From: Flavobacteriales bacterium 34_180_T64
GTDB lineage: Bacteria; Bacteroidota; Bacteroidia; Flavobacteriales; Flavobacteriaceae
Assembly (NCBI GenBank): GCA_002162765.1
Contig: MAAR01000015.1
Location: 1-42,299 of the forward strand
Reading direction: 5' to 3'
DNA: 42,299 nucleotides
The position numbers and the translations under genes were made by a program. Below are positions 15,188 through 25,245 of the stretch, in pieces; the first letter of the stretch is position 1; each line of letters begins with the position of its first letter. The notes beneath the pieces are model-generated. The model saw nothing but the letters and a program-made list of their open reading frames with translations. It ran no database searches and had not been told where the DNA came from.

Positions 15188-17587
15188 TTATTGTTTAATA
15201 AACTTCTGACTTTTAATTGACTGACCAGAAATAATTCTCAGGATATAATTTCCAGAGCTTAATTGTGACACATCAACAGTCGTAGATTTTAGTTTTCCAT
15301 TTAATATACGTTTTCCATTGATATCAAAAACAGTATATATAGCGTCCTCTAAGTTATCAATTGTGCTTAAGTTAAGCACATCTTTGGTTGGATTAGGATA
15401 AATTACTAGATCGTTTACTAGTGAATTTTCAAGACTTAACGTTTCACCTTCTACAACAGTTAAAGGGGTATTAATAGTCGGGTTAAGAATTGTATCAATA
15501 ACACCTGAAGGCCAGTAAATAATAACACTTGTAACCTCTGTATTAGTACCAATACCAAAATGAGAATTTAAAGAGCTCATAAATTCAAAACCTTCACCAC
15601 TTCTAACATCTCTTATTTGTACACCATCAGCCGTATAAATTTCTACTCTAGCGCCAATACCATCAACATTACTAGCTGTACCAACCGTATTTACTTTTAT
15701 CCAATTGTTACTAGTAGTATTATTCCAATAGATTGTACCATTATAATATGAATCTATAAAACCATCATTGTTTAGATCTCCTAGAGATCCATTTTTATAA
15801 TTTAATTGGTTGCTATCAGAGTCCGTAAATGTTAAATCACCGTTACCATATAGTATGGTTCCATTGCATAAAATATCTAAGAAACCGTCATTATCAAGAT
15901 CATAACTAACATTTTCATGCCCATTTGGTGCACCTGTAACTCCAGCTCCCGATGTTACATCTGTAAATGTGCTATTACCATTATTACGCATTAATTTATG
16001 AGTTCCTGAACTCGCTCCAACAAATAAGTCCATGTCACCATCATTGTCATAATCAGCCCAAGAAGAAGACCATGTTTGCATTGGGTCAGCAATACCTAAA
16101 GACGCCGCATTTTCTGTAAAAGACCCATCGTCATTATTTGTTAGCATTTGGTTCGTTCGTCGTGCTTCTTCACCACCACATTTCGCAATAAACATATCTA
16201 AATCTCTATCATTATCATAGTCAATCCAAATGGACCCATAATTCCCACCTGAAGAATAGTCGCCCAATCCGCCTTGATTAAAGGTTAATCCGCCAGCGCC
16301 ATCACTTATGTAATACACATTTGGAGCTACATCATGACATACGAAAGCATCTAAATGACCATCATTATTTATATCTGCAAAATTTGAACGTTGAGAAAAG
16401 ACATATTCCGATCCAGAAATTTCTGTAAAACCAGTACCAGTATCATTTGCAACCATAAAAGTTACTCCACTTCCATTTCCATAAAGTAAATCGGTATACC
16501 CATTATCATCAATATCTCCTGCCGCCATACTCCAACTCGGCAAGAAATTCGCAGATGAAGTAGTAATATTCACTTCATTAAATCCTCCTCCAGCGAGTTG
16601 ATATTTGATTTTCACATTCGTCGATGAAGCAGAAACAATATCATCTAAATGATCGCCATTCATGTCAACTACAGTTAAATCATAACCACCCATTGACATA
16701 GTTTCTTGAATAAAATTCACTCTAGAAGGCGTTAGGGTTGTAAAACTTACAGGACCAATCCAGTTACTATAATCAGTTCCACCACAATACCCTCGAACAT
16801 AAACTTCGTATGCTGTATTTGTATTCAGACTCATGGCGTTATATGGATTATTTGATGCGGTTGATGTTCCTGATCCAACAGGAAGACCTGAGCCTTGTGC
16901 TTGAATTGCTATTTCCCATGACGCTTCAGTACTACCAGGCTGCCAAAAAATACTTGCCGAACTTGTAGATACATTTGAAACCGAGAGGCTAGTTATATTT
17001 GGACAAGAAGGAGGTACCTGTGAACTTATTGTTGGAGAATCAAAACAAAATCCCCAACCCCAGACTCCATTGTCATCATAAGAAATTCGATATTGAAAAT
17101 TAGCAAGTTGATTCGTTGTGAATCCAGAGATATTTAAAGCGTCAGACGAGAACCCTACAGAGGTTCCACTGCAAAAATTATCATTTGGAGCATTTGGAGT
17201 TCCAGTTAAAGAAGAGCCCCAAACAACCCATGCAGCTGCATCTGCATCCCAATATTGAATTTGAAGTAATTCACCAATACTATGAAACACATAACTAGAA
17301 CCAACAGTTAACCAGGTTTCACCTGCATTAAAAGCTGCTGTTAAATCTATAACCGGTGATGCCGCCGCAATATTGTCTACATGACCATTAGTTGCATCGT
17401 CATCATCATAAGCAAAGTTGCTCGATGTTCTTGGATCAGCTTCAAACACATCTGAACTCAGTAAATAGGTCCCTGAAATGGTCCAATTGTTATTTGGCCA
17501 ATTGGCAGGCTGATTTACTATTTGAGCAATGCTAGTGTAAGAAGTAAATAGTAAAAAGGTTAGTAACAGTGTAATTTTTTTCATCAT
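15188..17587 (-). CDS. Secreted VCBS-repeat/ASPIC-UnbV protein with T9SS type A sorting tail (copy 1)
   Basis: From the start at 17587 (MMKKITLLLTFLLFTSYTSI) the order is: a signal peptide ending near SIAQ; an N-terminal beta domain of about 190 residues; a fibronectin type III domain (from about PSCPNITSLSVSNVS to VSFTTL); seven FG-GAP/VCBS blades with calcium-type DxDxDG motifs (for example DINNDGHLD, DYDNDGDMD, DLNNDGFID); an ASPIC/UnbV domain with GIGARVEIYTADGVQIRDV and YWPSGVIDTI; and a C-terminal sorting domain starting YPNPTKDVLNLS and ending SQKFIKQ. It is probably exported by the type IX system and anchored at or released from the surface. The ligand is unknown. It follows a cytochrome gene by 11 bases and is a paralogue of the product of 19125-21194. 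Confidence 0.9.
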   Translation of the reverse strand: MMKKITLLLTFLLFTSYTSIAQIVNQPANWPNNNWTISGTYLLSSDVFEADPRTSSNFAYDDDDATNGHVDNIAAASPVIDLTAAFNAGETWLTVGSSYVFHSIGELLQIQYWDADAAAWVVWGSSLTGTPNAPNDNFCSGTSVGFSSDALNISGFTTNQLANFQYRISYDDNGVWGWGFCFDSPTISSQVPPSCPNITSLSVSNVSTSSASIFWQPGSTEASWEIAIQAQGSGLPVGSGTSTASNNPYNAMSLNTNTAYEVYVRGYCGGTDYSNWIGPVSFTTLTPSRVNFIQETMSMGGYDLTVVDMNGDHLDDIVSASSTNVKIKYQLAGGGFNEVNITTSSANFLPSWSMAAGDIDDNGYTDLLYGNGSGVTFMVANDTGTGFTEISGSEYVFSQRSNFADINNDGHLDAFVCHDVAPNVYYISDGAGGLTFNQGGLGDYSSGGNYGSIWIDYDNDRDLDMFIAKCGGEEARRTNQMLTNNDDGSFTENAASLGIADPMQTWSSSWADYDNDGDMDLFVGASSGTHKLMRNNGNSTFTDVTSGAGVTGAPNGHENVSYDLDNDGFLDILCNGTILYGNGDLTFTDSDSNQLNYKNGSLGDLNNDGFIDSYYNGTIYWNNTTSNNWIKVNTVGTASNVDGIGARVEIYTADGVQIRDVRSGEGFEFMSSLNSHFGIGTNTEVTSVIIYWPSGVIDTILNPTINTPLTVVEGETLSLENSLVNDLVIYPNPTKDVLNLSTIDNLEDAIYTVFDINGKRILNGKLKSTTVDVSQLSSGNYILRIISGQSIKSQKFIKQ

Positions 17588-17598
17588 ATTAGTATTAG

Positions 17599-18963
17599 TT
17601 ATTCGCAATTTGTTGTTAAAGAGTTTATCCACTCCTCTATGAGTCTAACACCTTCTTGGTGTTGTAAAGTTCTTCCCAATAATGGCATTCTGAATTGTTC
17701 TGCTGTAGAAGAAATTCTAAAATGCAATATTGATTTATCGATATCATTTGGCACAATGATTTTTGTATAGGATTCAATTTGAGTATCTGGAGACACACAA
17801 ACACCCATATTTGTAAGGTCATCATTTTCGTTATATGCAAATCGCATTGGTCTGTATTCGCAATAACTTTGTTCAGAATGACAATGGGCACAATTTATAT
17901 CTATATAGGATCTTACACGAAGGTCTAATGGCTGAGCTTCATCATCCCATTTCACAGTAGTGATAATATTTGATGGTAAATTATCTTCTAAGAATCCTAA
18001 TTCAATCCATTTGCTTAGTTGATTCATATCGCCTAGAGCATAATTGTAATTTTTATTTAAATTTTGTGGCTTAGGGCCAATAGGTACAGGTGTTCCAAAT
18101 TTATTGTGACATGTAAAGCACTCATTACGTGAAGGAATGCGGTAATTGACAGATTTTAATACTCCGTTTTCAATCCAATCAAATGCAACAAAACTACCAT
18201 CATCAGTAAATGTTGCTTCTGTTTGATCTTCATTCCAAACATATTTTGCAAAATCCCACCCATCTTCAGTTCTAAACATGAGCCTTGTTTCTAAAATCTT
18301 AGTTTCATTTGACGGCTGTACATTGTCATAGTAAAAATTCTTAATCAAGACAGCTCCTACTGGAAAATCCAAAGGGGTATAATCGCTAACGTAATTTGCC
18401 TTCTCATTAGATGGCAACCAAACAAATCGTTTTTTATGTGCGTAATCGCTAAATAAAGGGGAATTTAAATCGTAAGGGATAACGCTAAATACTGGAGTTA
18501 AATTGTTGAGAGCTCCTTCAAAGAAGTTGTACTCTGAAAGTGTTTGATAGGGCACTTCAGCTAAGTCAAAATTAACAGGTGAAACAGGTTGAACCGTAAT
18601 ATTTACAGTTTCAGTGTTGCAATCTTGTGGATTTGCATTATTACAGATCGTATACGTAAATGAGTCTTGACCATAAAAGTTTAAATTTGGAGTATATCTT
18701 ACAGTGTCATCACTAGGATTACTCGGTGTATTATTGGTGTCTAATATTACTATCATAGCGTTTTGAGAATTACTCACGCTAAGTAGGCCTTCATTGGGAA
18801 TGTTTGTATCGTTATTAAGGACATCAATTTCTATAGATGAACCTTGAGCCACCTGAATGTTATCAGGAGTAGTTTCAATGTCTAATGCTACATACTCATC
18901 ATTTGAAGCACATGAAAATAATGCTAGAACTCCAAGTAATATTATTAAGCATTTTTTATTCAT
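17599..18963 (-). CDS. Diheme cytochrome c lipoprotein with extra N-terminal Ig/cadherin-like domain (copy 1)
   Basis: A lipoprotein signal (MNKKCLIILLGVLALFSCAS, Cys18) is followed by an extra beta domain at about 25-128, including VLNNDTN and YTPNLNFYGQDSFTYT, of the type seen in repeat-rich adhesins. The enzyme-like body then starts near FDLAEVPYQTLSEYNFF and contains two c-type heme motifs, CFTCH (282-286) and CAHCH (358-362), plus PIGPKPQNLNK. This body resembles the SO2930-type diheme cytochromes. It should sit in the outer membrane or periplasm and transfer electrons; the partner is not known. It lies immediately upstream of, and probably in one operon with, the VCBS/ASPIC protein, as in the second module. 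Confidence 0.85.
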   Translation of the reverse strand: MNKKCLIILLGVLALFSCASNDEYVALDIETTPDNIQVAQGSSIEIDVLNNDTNIPNEGLLSVSNSQNAMIVILDTNNTPSNPSDDTVRYTPNLNFYGQDSFTYTICNNANPQDCNTETVNITVQPVSPVNFDLAEVPYQTLSEYNFFEGALNNLTPVFSVIPYDLNSPLFSDYAHKKRFVWLPSNEKANYVSDYTPLDFPVGAVLIKNFYYDNVQPSNETKILETRLMFRTEDGWDFAKYVWNEDQTEATFTDDGSFVAFDWIENGVLKSVNYRIPSRNECFTCHNKFGTPVPIGPKPQNLNKNYNYALGDMNQLSKWIELGFLEDNLPSNIITTVKWDDEAQPLDLRVRSYIDINCAHCHSEQSYCEYRPMRFAYNENDDLTNMGVCVSPDTQIESYTKIIVPNDIDKSILHFRISSTAEQFRMPLLGRTLQHQEGVRLIEEWINSLTTNCE

Positions 18964-19124
18964 AAATAAAAACGAACGCTAATATATAAAATAATTAATT
19001 TATTTTATACTAATGGCTTACATAGTAAGACATTCTAAAAGTTAAAAACCCTACCTCTAGTCAAAAATTAAGTCTCAAAACCACTCTGATAAATGAATCA
19101 ATTTTTTCAATTTGTGCTTTCAAT

Positions 19125-21194
19125 TTATTGTTTAATAAATTTTTGACTTTTAATTTGATTACCAGACATGATTCTTAAAATGTAATTTCCAGAACTTAAA
19201 TGGGAAACATCAATACGAGTTGATTTAAGGGTTGCATTTACAACACGTTTTCCCGTCATATCAAATACGGTATAAAAAGCGCCATTTAATAGTTCTATTG
19301 AATTCAGGTTCAGTACATCTTTTGTCGGATTTGGATATAGAATCAAATCTTCTGCAAAATAGTCATTTGTGCCTAAAGTTGAAGACCCTTCATTTATAAT
19401 AATAGAATCATTAATTGTAGGATTATTGATGGTATCAATAATTCCTGAAGGCCAAAAGATTCTAATGTAATTTATTGCTGTATCTGCTCCAATTCCAAAA
19501 TGAGTATTTAAAGAACTCATATGTCTAAAACCAATACCACTCGTAACATCTCTAATTTGAGTTCCAGAAGCCGTATTTATTTCAACACGTGCTCCAATTC
19601 CATTTATATTACTATAACCACCACTTTGGTCACCAACGGTTACAATTTTGATCCAATTATTACTATTCGTATCATTAATATAAAGACTCCCATTAAAAAC
19701 ATCTAAGAACCCATCATTGTTTACATCTCCAATTGATCCACTAATTGGACCAGCAAAAACATTAAATGTTAAATCCCCATTTCCGAATAGAACAGAGCCG
19801 TTAGATAAAATATCTAAGAACCCATCATTATTAAAATCGGCAGGAGCATTTTCAATGCCTTGATTCGCTAAGCCTACACCAGAACCATTGGTTACATCGG
19901 TAAATGTTAGGTCACCATTATTACGCATTAGTTTATGGTCATGACGTGTGCTAGAACCAACATACGCGTCCATATCACCATCATTATCAAAATCGCCCCA
20001 AGCGGCAGACCATGTTTGGATAATGTCTGCCAAACCAGAAGACGAACCGATTTCAGTATAAGTTCCATCGCCATTATTTCTATATAATTGGTTCGTTTTT
20101 CTTGCATCACTTCCTCCGCACTTTGCCATATACATGTCGATATCTTTGTCATTATCAAAGTCAATCCAAACGGAAGCATAATTACCTCCGAAAAAGTAAT
20201 CACCCAAACCATTGGTATTTTCAAAAACCAAGTTATTACTGCCATCATTCATATAAGAAATACTAGGTGCAGTATCGTGACACACAAAGGCATCCAAATG
20301 CCCATCATTATTAATATCTACAAAATTTGAACGCTGAGAAAACACATCTTCTGGCCCAGAAATTTCAATAAATTCTACAGTATCAAATCCAGAAGCACCA
20401 GTTTGATTCGATCTCATAAAAGTCACACCATCGCCACCTCCGTAAAGTAAATCACTGTATCCATCGGCGTTATAATCGCCAGCGGCCAAACTCCAAGTAG
20501 GAAGAAAATCTGCTGATGTTGTGGTTTTTTGAACAACATCAAAGCCACTTCCATTTTGTAAATTGACATATATACTTGAGGTGCTAATAGACACTAAATC
20601 ATCTAAATAATCACCGTTCATATCAACGAGAGCTCTATCGTAAGTCCCTGAAATATTAGCAGATTGACTTGTAAATGAAACTGCTGCTGAAGCAGAAGAA
20701 GGAGGAACTGTTGTTTCCTCAGTAAGTGTAAAGTCAAAATTACTGCTATTTGATCTTTCATCGTCCCAAACAACATAATAAGTTTGACCTAATGTCACAT
20801 TAAATGTTATGTATGATAAATATGAATACGTATTACTTCCAGGATACACACCAGAATCATCATCACCAATTACACAAGTTAATGCACCACACGAGCCTGT
20901 ATAAATGTTGACTTTTGTGTCTTTATCAGCATTAATTACAAGGTCTGAACTAATGGTAACAGTATAATCAGAATCTGGAGTATATTTAAGCCACTCAGCA
21001 AAATCAACATTACTGCTGTTAGTGCTGCCATCACAATATGAACTAGGTAATTCAGACCCATTTATAGTGCCAATTGAATACGTACCCGCTGTAATAGTGC
21101 TTGCATTCGATGCATCAATACAAGTGTCATAACTCTGTGCATTAAGTGATAAAGTTGCAAAAAAAAGTGACAGGGAAAGTAATCTTGTTTTCAT
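19125..21194 (-). CDS. Secreted VCBS-repeat/ASPIC-UnbV protein with T9SS type A sorting tail (copy 2)
   Basis: The 689-residue protein has a signal peptide (MKTRLLSLSLFFATLSLNAQ) and an N-terminal beta-sandwich of PPC-like type with YTGSCGALTCVIGDDDSG and YYVVWDDE. Seven FG-GAP/VCBS blades follow (DINNDGHLD, DFDNDGDMD, DVNNDGFLD among them), then an ASPIC/UnbV domain (GIGARVEINTASGTQIRDV, FWPSGIIDTI) and the T9SS sorting tail YPNPTKDVLNLNS to SQKFIKQ. The VCBS-to-tail portion is clearly homologous to the product of 15188-17587. The N-terminal domains differ, so the two proteins share a core and have exchanged front ends. It lies 24 bases downstream of its cytochrome gene. Confidence 0.9.
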   Translation of the reverse strand: MKTRLLSLSLFFATLSLNAQSYDTCIDASNASTITAGTYSIGTINGSELPSSYCDGSTNSSNVDFAEWLKYTPDSDYTVTISSDLVINADKDTKVNIYTGSCGALTCVIGDDDSGVYPGSNTYSYLSYITFNVTLGQTYYVVWDDERSNSSNFDFTLTEETTVPPSSASAAVSFTSQSANISGTYDRALVDMNGDYLDDLVSISTSSIYVNLQNGSGFDVVQKTTTSADFLPTWSLAAGDYNADGYSDLLYGGGDGVTFMRSNQTGASGFDTVEFIEISGPEDVFSQRSNFVDINNDGHLDAFVCHDTAPSISYMNDGSNNLVFENTNGLGDYFFGGNYASVWIDFDNDKDIDMYMAKCGGSDARKTNQLYRNNGDGTYTEIGSSSGLADIIQTWSAAWGDFDNDGDMDAYVGSSTRHDHKLMRNNGDLTFTDVTNGSGVGLANQGIENAPADFNNDGFLDILSNGSVLFGNGDLTFNVFAGPISGSIGDVNNDGFLDVFNGSLYINDTNSNNWIKIVTVGDQSGGYSNINGIGARVEINTASGTQIRDVTSGIGFRHMSSLNTHFGIGADTAINYIRIFWPSGIIDTINNPTINDSIIINEGSSTLGTNDYFAEDLILYPNPTKDVLNLNSIELLNGAFYTVFDMTGKRVVNATLKSTRIDVSHLSSGNYILRIMSGNQIKSQKFIKQ

Positions 21195-21218
21195 AATAAA
21201 TTTTTTAATAGGTTTAGA

Positions 21219-22322
21219 CTAGTTACAATTAATATTTAAAGAGTTAATCCACTCTTCAATTAGTGCTACACCAGCATTATGTTTTAAAGTTCTACCAAAT
21301 AGAGGCATTCGTAAAAATTCTTCAGTTGATATTAATCTTGCTATGAGTACTGATGTATCCGCATTTCCAGGATTAACAATATAGGTTAAAAGTGGATCAA
21401 AAACTGTATGAGCCTCAACACACACGCCTAAATTTGATATATCAGACGATTCATTAAACGCGAATCTTACAGGTCTGTAATCGCAATGCCCATTGTCTGA
21501 ATGGCAATGTGCACAATTAATATCTAAATAGGATCTTACTCTTAATTCTAATGGTTGAGAATCATCTTCCCAATTGACCAAACTTTCTATATTTAATGGA
21601 TAACTATCCAAATATCCCATTTCAACCCATTTTTGAAGTTGATTCATCTGACCATCTGCATAAGTATAGGATTTATTTAAATTTTGTGGTTTTGGTCCAA
21701 TCGGTAAGGCGGTTTCCGCTTCAATAGATTTATGGCATGTAAAACACTTCGATTCTGCAGGAATTCTGTAATTCACAAATTGCGTTTCATTTTCTAATAG
21801 AAAATCAAATGCTTTGAATGAACCACTTAAATCAAAACTCGCTTCTGTTAGGTCATCATTCCAAACATAATTGGCAAATACCCAACCGCTTTCCTTTAAG
21901 ATCATTAGTCGAGTTTCAATTAGCAAAGTAGTCACGTCAGGCAGCACATCATCATAATAAAAATTCTTGATAAAAACGGTCCCAATAGGAAAATCGATAA
22001 CCGAATAATCATTTAGGTAATTAGCACTCTGACCATCTGGCATCCAGATAAATCTTTTTTTATGCGCGTAATCCGTAAATAACGAAGAATTTAGATCATA
22101 TGGTAAAACGCCATAAACAGGATTGATGTCAGACAAATTACCGTCAAAGAAGTTGTATTCTGAAAGGGTTTGATAGGGTACTGATTCGATATCAAATATC
22201 ACTGGTGATACTTGTATGGGATCAATTTGTATTGGCACATAACTATCTTCATCAGTAGCACAAGAAAATGCAACCAAAGCAAACACAGATAGGTATATAT
22301 ATTTGACGTAATTATTAAACAT
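21219..22322 (-). CDS. Diheme cytochrome c lipoprotein (copy 2)
   Basis: The 367-residue paralogue of the cytochrome at 17599-18963 lacks the extra Ig/cadherin-like domain. It has a lipoprotein signal ending FALVAFSC (Cys21), the shared body beginning FDIESVPYQTLSEYNFFDG, heme motifs CFTCH (193-197) and CAHCH (270-274), and the shared segment PIGPKPQNLNKSY. The heme-binding residues are intact. It is the first gene of the upstream cytochrome plus VCBS/ASPIC module. The 218-base gap before it holds no other gene and probably contains its promoter, though I see no clear -7 box. Confidence 0.87.
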   Translation of the reverse strand: MFNNYVKYIYLSVFALVAFSCATDEDSYVPIQIDPIQVSPVIFDIESVPYQTLSEYNFFDGNLSDINPVYGVLPYDLNSSLFTDYAHKKRFIWMPDGQSANYLNDYSVIDFPIGTVFIKNFYYDDVLPDVTTLLIETRLMILKESGWVFANYVWNDDLTEASFDLSGSFKAFDFLLENETQFVNYRIPAESKCFTCHKSIEAETALPIGPKPQNLNKSYTYADGQMNQLQKWVEMGYLDSYPLNIESLVNWEDDSQPLELRVRSYLDINCAHCHSDNGHCDYRPVRFAFNESSDISNLGVCVEAHTVFDPLLTYIVNPGNADTSVLIARLISTEEFLRMPLFGRTLKHNAGVALIEEWINSLNINCN

Positions 22323-22540
22323 CTACAGTAAAATTTGGAGTACTAATATAGTTATTAACAGTAAATGCGAATAATTAATTAGTTGTATTACGTGTTTTTA
22401 CTGCCAACAAGATGAAGCGTATCTCCTTTTAGTTTAAATAGATACATACAATACAAGGTGTTAGCTCAAACATGTATGAAATGCATATATCGTAAAAAAA
22501 GTCTAACTCTTAGGCATTTCTATTTTGGAAATGAAGCGCT

Positions 22541-23530
22541 TTATAATAATTTTTGCAAAATTAAATACTCAGCAATTTGTATCGTATTTGTGGCAGCACC
22601 TTTACGGAGATTATCACTTACAATCCAGAGATTTAATGAATTAGGTTGAGAGCCATCTCTACGAATGCGCCCAACAAAAACATCATCTTTACCTTCAGCA
22701 TATATTGGCATAGGATAGGTGTTTACATCTATATTGTCTTGAAGCACAACTCCCGGGGAATTATTTAAGATTTTTCGGATGTCATTAATATCAAAATCGT
22801 GTTCAAATTCAATGTTAACTGCTTCACTATGTCCTCCCGATGTAGGGATTCTGACCGCAGTTGCAGTGACTGCAATGGTTCGGTCATCAAGAATTTTTTG
22901 CGTTTCTAGAACCAACTTCATTTCTTCTTTGGTATACCCATTTTCTTCAAAAACATCACAATGCGGAATTGCATTTCTGTGAATTGGATACGGATATGCC
23001 ATCTCTCCTTTTATGCCTGCGAGTTCGTTTTCTAATTGCTTTACCGCCTTGACGCCTGTTCCAGAAATTGATTGATATGTAGAAACGACGATGCGTTTGA
23101 TTTTGTATTTTTTATGTAATGGCGCAAGTACCATTACCATTTGAATTGTTGAACAATTTGGATTCGCAATAATTTTATCTTGATTCGTAAGCTGAGAAGC
23201 ATTTATTTCAGGGACAATTAATTTTTTAGTTAAATCCATTCGCCATGCAGAAGAATTATCAATAACCGTTGTTCCAACTTCTGCAAATTTTGGAGCCCAA
23301 ACCAAAGAAGTGTCGCCTCCAGCAGAAAATAAAGCGATATCTGGTTGTTTTGCAATTGCATCTAACATACCAATTACTTTGAATACTTCCCCTTTAAATG
23401 TTATGCTTTTACCTATAGATTTTTCGGATGCAACAAGGATTAATTCCGTAATTGGAAAATTACGTTCTTCAAGAATTTTTAACATTACTTCGCCAACCAT
23501 TCCAGTGGCTCCTATAACGGCTACTTTCAT
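22541..23530 (-). CDS. asd: Aspartate-semialdehyde dehydrogenase
   Basis: Asd reduces aspartyl phosphate to aspartate semialdehyde with NADPH, feeding lysine, threonine, methionine and diaminopimelate synthesis. It has the N-terminal nucleotide motif VAVIGATGMVGEVML, the catalytic Cys126 in NPNCSTIQM, STYQSISGTG, and the active-site His region RIPTSGGHSEAVN. The 329-residue length is normal. A TACTTTTG promoter box lies 20 bases upstream. Confidence 0.96.
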   Translation of the reverse strand: MKVAVIGATGMVGEVMLKILEERNFPITELILVASEKSIGKSITFKGEVFKVIGMLDAIAKQPDIALFSAGGDTSLVWAPKFAEVGTTVIDNSSAWRMDLTKKLIVPEINASQLTNQDKIIANPNCSTIQMVMVLAPLHKKYKIKRIVVSTYQSISGTGVKAVKQLENELAGIKGEMAYPYPIHRNAIPHCDVFEENGYTKEEMKLVLETQKILDDRTIAVTATAVRIPTSGGHSEAVNIEFEHDFDINDIRKILNNSPGVVLQDNIDVNTYPMPIYAEGKDDVFVGRIRRDGSQPNSLNLWIVSDNLRKGAATNTIQIAEYLILQKLL

Positions 23531-23550
23531 TTTTTGATAAATTTATAGGA

Positions 23551-23558
23551 CAAAAGTA
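23551..23558 (-). promoter_or_regulatory. Putative -7 box (TACTTTTG) for asd
   Basis: Read on the minus strand this matches TAnnTTTG and lies 20 bases before the asd ATG. The usp gene at 39878 has the same octamer upstream. Confidence 0.45.
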
Positions 23559-23594
23559 AGTATTAATTCATTTTAAAAATCTAAATGCCCATAA

Positions 23595-23624
23595 AAAAAC
23601 CGCCTCTATATAGAAGCGGTTTTT
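23595..23624 (-). terminator. Terminator downstream of mscL
   Basis: A near-perfect palindrome with arms AAAAACCGC and GCGGTTTTT around a further paired CTCTATATAGA centre lies 28 bases beyond the mscL stop. It also insulates asd. Confidence 0.8.
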
Positions 23625-23652
23625 AGGGTCAAATAATTGACTAAAGTCTATT

Positions 23653-24057
23653 TTATTTTTTTAATAAATCTCTTATTTCAGATAATAAATCGTTGTCAGA
23701 GGGACCCGCAGGAGCTGCAGGAGCTGCAGGTGTTTTTGTCTTATTATATGCTTTGACAATTATAAACATTACAAGGCCTACAATTATCAAGTTAATTATG
23801 GTATTTATCCAAGATCCGTAAGCAATGACTGCAGCACCAGCTTCTTTAGCGGCAGCAAGAGATGCATATTCTTGTCCGTCCATGGCATAGTGAAGGTCTT
23901 CAAAATTCATTCCTCCTGCAAAATATCCAATAAAAGGCATGGCAATATTTGATACGAAACCTTTAATAACAGAGCCTAGGGCGCCTGCCATAATTACTGC
24001 AACAGCAAAATCAATGACGTTCCCAGTCATGATAAAATTCTTGAATTCTTTAAGCAT
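23653..24057 (-). CDS. mscL: Large-conductance mechanosensitive channel
   Basis: MscL is a homopentameric inner-membrane channel that opens under membrane tension to relieve hypo-osmotic shock. The protein has the N-terminal amphipathic helix MLKEFKNFIMTGNVIDFAVA, the pore-lining first membrane helix AVIMAGALGSVIKGFV with NIAMPFIGYF, a periplasmic loop, a second membrane helix IINLIIVGLVMFIIVKAYN, and a C-terminal cytoplasmic helix with an Ala/Pro linker. Its length of 134 residues is typical. It is probably a single-gene unit. Confidence 0.96.
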   Translation of the reverse strand: MLKEFKNFIMTGNVIDFAVAVIMAGALGSVIKGFVSNIAMPFIGYFAGGMNFEDLHYAMDGQEYASLAAAKEAGAAVIAYGSWINTIINLIIVGLVMFIIVKAYNKTKTPAAPAAPAGPSDNDLLSEIRDLLKK

Positions 24058-24132
24058 AATTTATAGTATTAAGTTAGTATTATTAGCCTAAATCTACTAA
24101 AAAATCAACATATGTTAAAGCCTGTAAAGTGA

Positions 24133-25245
24133 TTATTTGGAAATCACCCGTTTGATTCGTTGGGATATAGCAGTGATAATTTCATAGGAAATTGTCTGAG
24201 CAGATTTGGCAAAATCACGGGCATTTGAGCTAAGAGAATCACCAAAAACAATGACCTCATCACCTTCCTTACATTCAATATTTGTAATATCTACCATAAT
24301 CATGTCCATGCAAACATTTCCAACTATAGGAGCCCTCTTTGAATGAATAATTACGAACCCCTTCCCATTACCATACTGTCTACCAATACCATCAGCATGA
24401 CCTATTGGAAGTGTCGCGGTTTTAATATCCCCATCACTTTTAAAGGCTCTATTATAGCCTACGGTTTCACCTTTTTCGACAATATGAATTTGAGAAATTA
24501 TTGTTTTAAGCGTTGCTATTGGTAACAGTGTTTTGTGCTCTTTTTCCGAATTTCCGAAACCGTATAAACCAATCCCGCATCGTACCATATCAAAATGTGC
24601 CTCAGGATAATTGAAAATTCCAGATGTGTTGCAAATATGAATCCATGGTTTATAACCAATGGTTGTAATGAAGTTTTTTACAATTGATTCGAAGGTTTTA
24701 ATTTGAGCTAAGGTAAATTCTCGTTCATTTATATCTTCGCTAGCGACTAAATGTGAAAATATAGATATGACATTAACCGAATTTGTGTTTTTTAGAATAT
24801 CGACAATAAAATTAATATCAGATTCCCAGAACCCTAATCGATTGAGTCCAGTGTTAAATTTAATGTGAATTGGATAATTGGTTTGCTGTTTTAGAGACGC
24901 AATTTTTATAAATTCGTTTAAGACTTTTGCATTATAAATGCTTGGTTCTAAACAACGATCAATTAAAGTTGCAAAATTTACTGCCTGAGGATGTAAAACT
25001 ATAATTGGTTTCGTAATTCCTGCATCTCGTAAAACCACACCTTCACTAACATAAGCTACTGCCAAGTAATCGACATCTAATTCTTGTAGACTTTTAGCAA
25101 CCTCTACAGCATCACTGCCGTAGGCAAATGCTTTAACGACGGCTAAAAACTTAGTGGTTCCATCGAGCTTTGATTTGATATATTCGAAATTGTGCTTAAG
25201 TGATTTTAAGTTAATTTCAAGTATAGTTTCTTGAGCTTTAAGCAT
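24133..25245 (-). CDS. alr: Alanine racemase
   Basis: Alr interconverts L- and D-alanine for peptidoglycan with a PLP cofactor. The PLP lysine is Lys38 in [11 protein letters not shown]; the catalytic tyrosine region is VGYNRAFKS, and [13 protein letters not shown] marks the C-terminal barrel. The 370-residue length fits a stand-alone enzyme rather than the MurF-Alr fusion found in some Bacteroidota. Its start codon overlaps the end of tdk by 8 bases, indicating translational coupling. Confidence 0.95.
   Translation of the reverse strand: MLKAQETILEINLKSLKHNFEYIKSKLDGTTKFLAVVKAFAYGSDAVEVAKSLQELDVDYLAVAYVSEGVVLRDAGITKPIIVLHPQAVNFATLIDRCLEPSIYNAKVLNEFIKIASLKQQTNYPIHIKFNTGLNRLGFWESDINFIVDILKNTNSVNVISIFSHLVASEDINEREFTLAQIKTFESIVKNFITTIGYKPWIHICNTSGIFNYPEAHFDMVRCGIGLYGFGNSEKEHKTLLPIATLKTIISQIHIVEKGETVGYNRAFKSDGDIKTATLPIGHADGIGRQYGNGKGFVIIHSKRAPIVGNVCMDMIMVDITNIECKEGDEVIVFGDSLSSNARDFAKSAQTISYEIITAISQRIKRVISK

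Noticed and set aside
18964..19124. Gap between the two cytochrome/VCBS modules as a possible regulatory RNA
   Set aside because: AT-rich spacer with no convincing hairpin, promoter box or ORF.
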